Below, piece by piece: positions 62,948 to 64,000 of a stretch of 64,000 nucleotides of DNA. The notes under the pieces are model-generated. The model saw nothing but the letters and a program-made list of their open reading frames with translations. It was not told the DNA's origin and did not search any database. Within the stretch, counting starts at the first letter, position 1. Each line of letters begins with the position of its first letter. The translations under genes were made by a program, and so were the position numbers. The DNA is taken from positions 35,087,270-35,151,269 of the forward strand of contig NC_059507.1 in the NCBI RefSeq assembly GCF_914767665.1, written 5' to 3'. Origin of the DNA: Harmonia axyridis. Its lineage: Eukaryota; Arthropoda; Insecta; Coleoptera; Coccinellidae.

Positions 62948-63059
62948 TACAAGTGCAGAAGGCATTGATATTTTTCCACGATTTCAAAAATCAAAATCGA
63001 GCCTATAAGCGGCCCGTTTTTGAATGAACGAATCTGAGAATGTGCCTTCTGTACAAGTA
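62948..63059. repeat. Stand-alone R1-type palindrome, target of mariner copy J
   Basis: TACAAGTGCAGAAGGCATTG pairs with the inverted GTGCCTTCTGTACAAGTA. It matches the palindromic third of R1. The sequence continues as TTATA on the far side of the element at 63981. Confidence 0.6.
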
Positions 63060-63978
63060 AAGGGTGTTTTTTTTCGAGGTATATAACTCTAAGTTGGCAT
63101 TACTGTTCGAGATGGCGATCGATTTAACAACTGTTAACAGTTTGTTTTGGCAATTCATATGAATAGACTCACGCCTGAACAATGCTTGCAAATAGTGCAA
63201 TTTAATTTTGAAAATAATGGTTCTCTGCGGAATACGTATCGCGCACTACGTCCATTTTAGCGATGAAGCGCACTTCTGGTTGAATGGCTACGTCAACAAA
63301 CAAAACTGCCACATTTGGAGTGAAGCTAATCCTCAAGTGTATCTCGAAACACCGTTACATCCAGAAAAACTGACTGTTTGGTGCGCTTTATGGGCTGGTG
63401 GAATCATTGGTCCGTACTTCTTCAAAAACGATGATGGCCAGAACGTTACAGTCAATGGTGATCGGTATAGTGCCATGATTACTAACTTTTTCATTCCTGA
63501 ATTGAACAACCATGATGTCCAGGAGCTGTGGTTCCAACAAGACGGCGCACCATGTCACACAGCTCGTGCTACAATCGATTTATTGAAAGACACGTTTGGT
63601 GACCGCCTAATTACACGTTTTGGACCTGTGAATTGGCCTCCAAGATCTTGTGATTTAACACCGCTAGACTACTTTCTGTGAGGCTATGTAGAGTCATTGG
63701 TCTATGCGGATAAGCCACAAACCCTTGACCATTTGGAAGATAACATTCGCCGTGTTATTGCCGATATACGGCCACAAATGTTGGAGAAATTCATCGAAAA
63801 TTGGACGTCCAGATTGGACTACATCCGAGCCAGCCGTGGCGGTCATATGCCAGATATCATATTTAAAATGTAAGGCCACAAGATTATCTTGCGGATAAAT
63901 AAAATTCATGTCAATCGAATTATCCATCGTTGTTTTATTGAAATTAAAATATCTATAGCTCTAAAAAAAAACTCCCTC
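63060..63978 (+). mobile_element. Mariner-like D36D element, copy J
   Basis: 919 bp with TA before (63058-63059) and TG (changed TA) after (63979-63980). The 3' terminus is mutated to CTCCCTC. The deletion junction is CGTCCATTTTAGCG, a variant of the family's shared deletion. Confidence 0.9.
63159..63873 (+). pseudogene. Transposase remnant of copy J
   Basis: ATG at 63159. Frames are broken at the deletion near 63255. The DDE part is open with SDEAHFWLNGY and QQDGAPCHTA up to a TGA at 63679-63681 that replaces the Trp of DYFLWG. The normal stop is at 63871-63873. Confidence 0.88.
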
Positions 63979-64000
63979 TGTTATACCTTATTTTCTTCAA

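Overview
This is a 64 kb piece of a eukaryotic, AT-rich nuclear genome that is almost certainly from an insect. The evidence is short exons with canonical GT-AG splice sites, long introns packed with DNA transposons, a secreted insect-type serine protease homolog, and many TA-flanked mariner/Tc1 elements. A beetle is a reasonable guess, but nothing in the window proves the order.

Host genes. On the + strand, five short exons (15877-15948, 29891-29962, 51067-51138, 57085-57228, 57966-58040) each encode one or two complete leucine-rich repeats. All begin after AG, end before GTAAGT or GTGAGT, and sit in phase 2. I read them as the middle of one large extracellular leucine-rich-repeat gene whose ends lie outside the window. 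The visible introns are about 13.9, 21.1, 5.9 and 0.7 kb. Inside the 21 kb intron, on the same strand, is a complete intronless gene (47736-48590) for a secreted chymotrypsin-fold protein that has lost all three catalytic residues. It has a polyadenylation signal just after the stop, and a MITE-like element ends about 110 bp upstream of its ATG.

Mobile DNA. Most of the rest is transposon debris. The dominant family is a mariner/Tc1-superfamily element with D-36-D spacing, AAGGGTG termini and TA target sites. Ten copies are present: 414, 2419, 4015, 11368, 13336, 21798, 33220, 53557, 58534 and 63060. Seven of them show the same kind of internal deletion with a frameshift, so most belong to amplified non-autonomous lineages. 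Two copies (4015-4638, 33220-34951) are fold-back chimeras with two identical 3' ends. Other elements are mariner relics of other subfamilies (5.7, 8.8, 17.6-19.2, 51.5 kb), two Tc1 families (28.2-29.5; 45.9-46.6 and 51.9-52.9 kb) and two non-LTR retrotransposon fragments (40.9-42.4, 48.9-49.8 kb). There is also a pair of 737 bp solo-LTR-like repeats in opposite orientation, each with a perfect 4 bp target duplication (42743 and 61858).

Palindromic repeats. There are several large fold-back elements: a 1.0 kb near-perfect hairpin at 35.9-36.9 kb, a 1.2 kb composite palindrome at 23.8-25.0 kb with relatives at 10.1, 20.6 and 49.8 kb, a 124 bp exact inverted repeat at 38.2-38.8 kb, and smaller MITEs. 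A pair of about 0.9 kb elements (16667-17576, 25436-26308) carries CRE-type TGACGTCA sites, a TATA-like sequence and a degraded first coding exon, so it seems to carry its own promoter.

Between these lie short CpG-richer, apparently single-copy islands (about 1.85-2.2, 7.0-7.5, 12.8-13.3, 16.3-16.6, 35.3-35.6, 53.0-53.5, 61.4-61.8 kb) in which I recognise no gene. I see no tRNA, rRNA or CRISPR array. No operon-like organisation is expected or seen. The two host genes are linked only by nesting.
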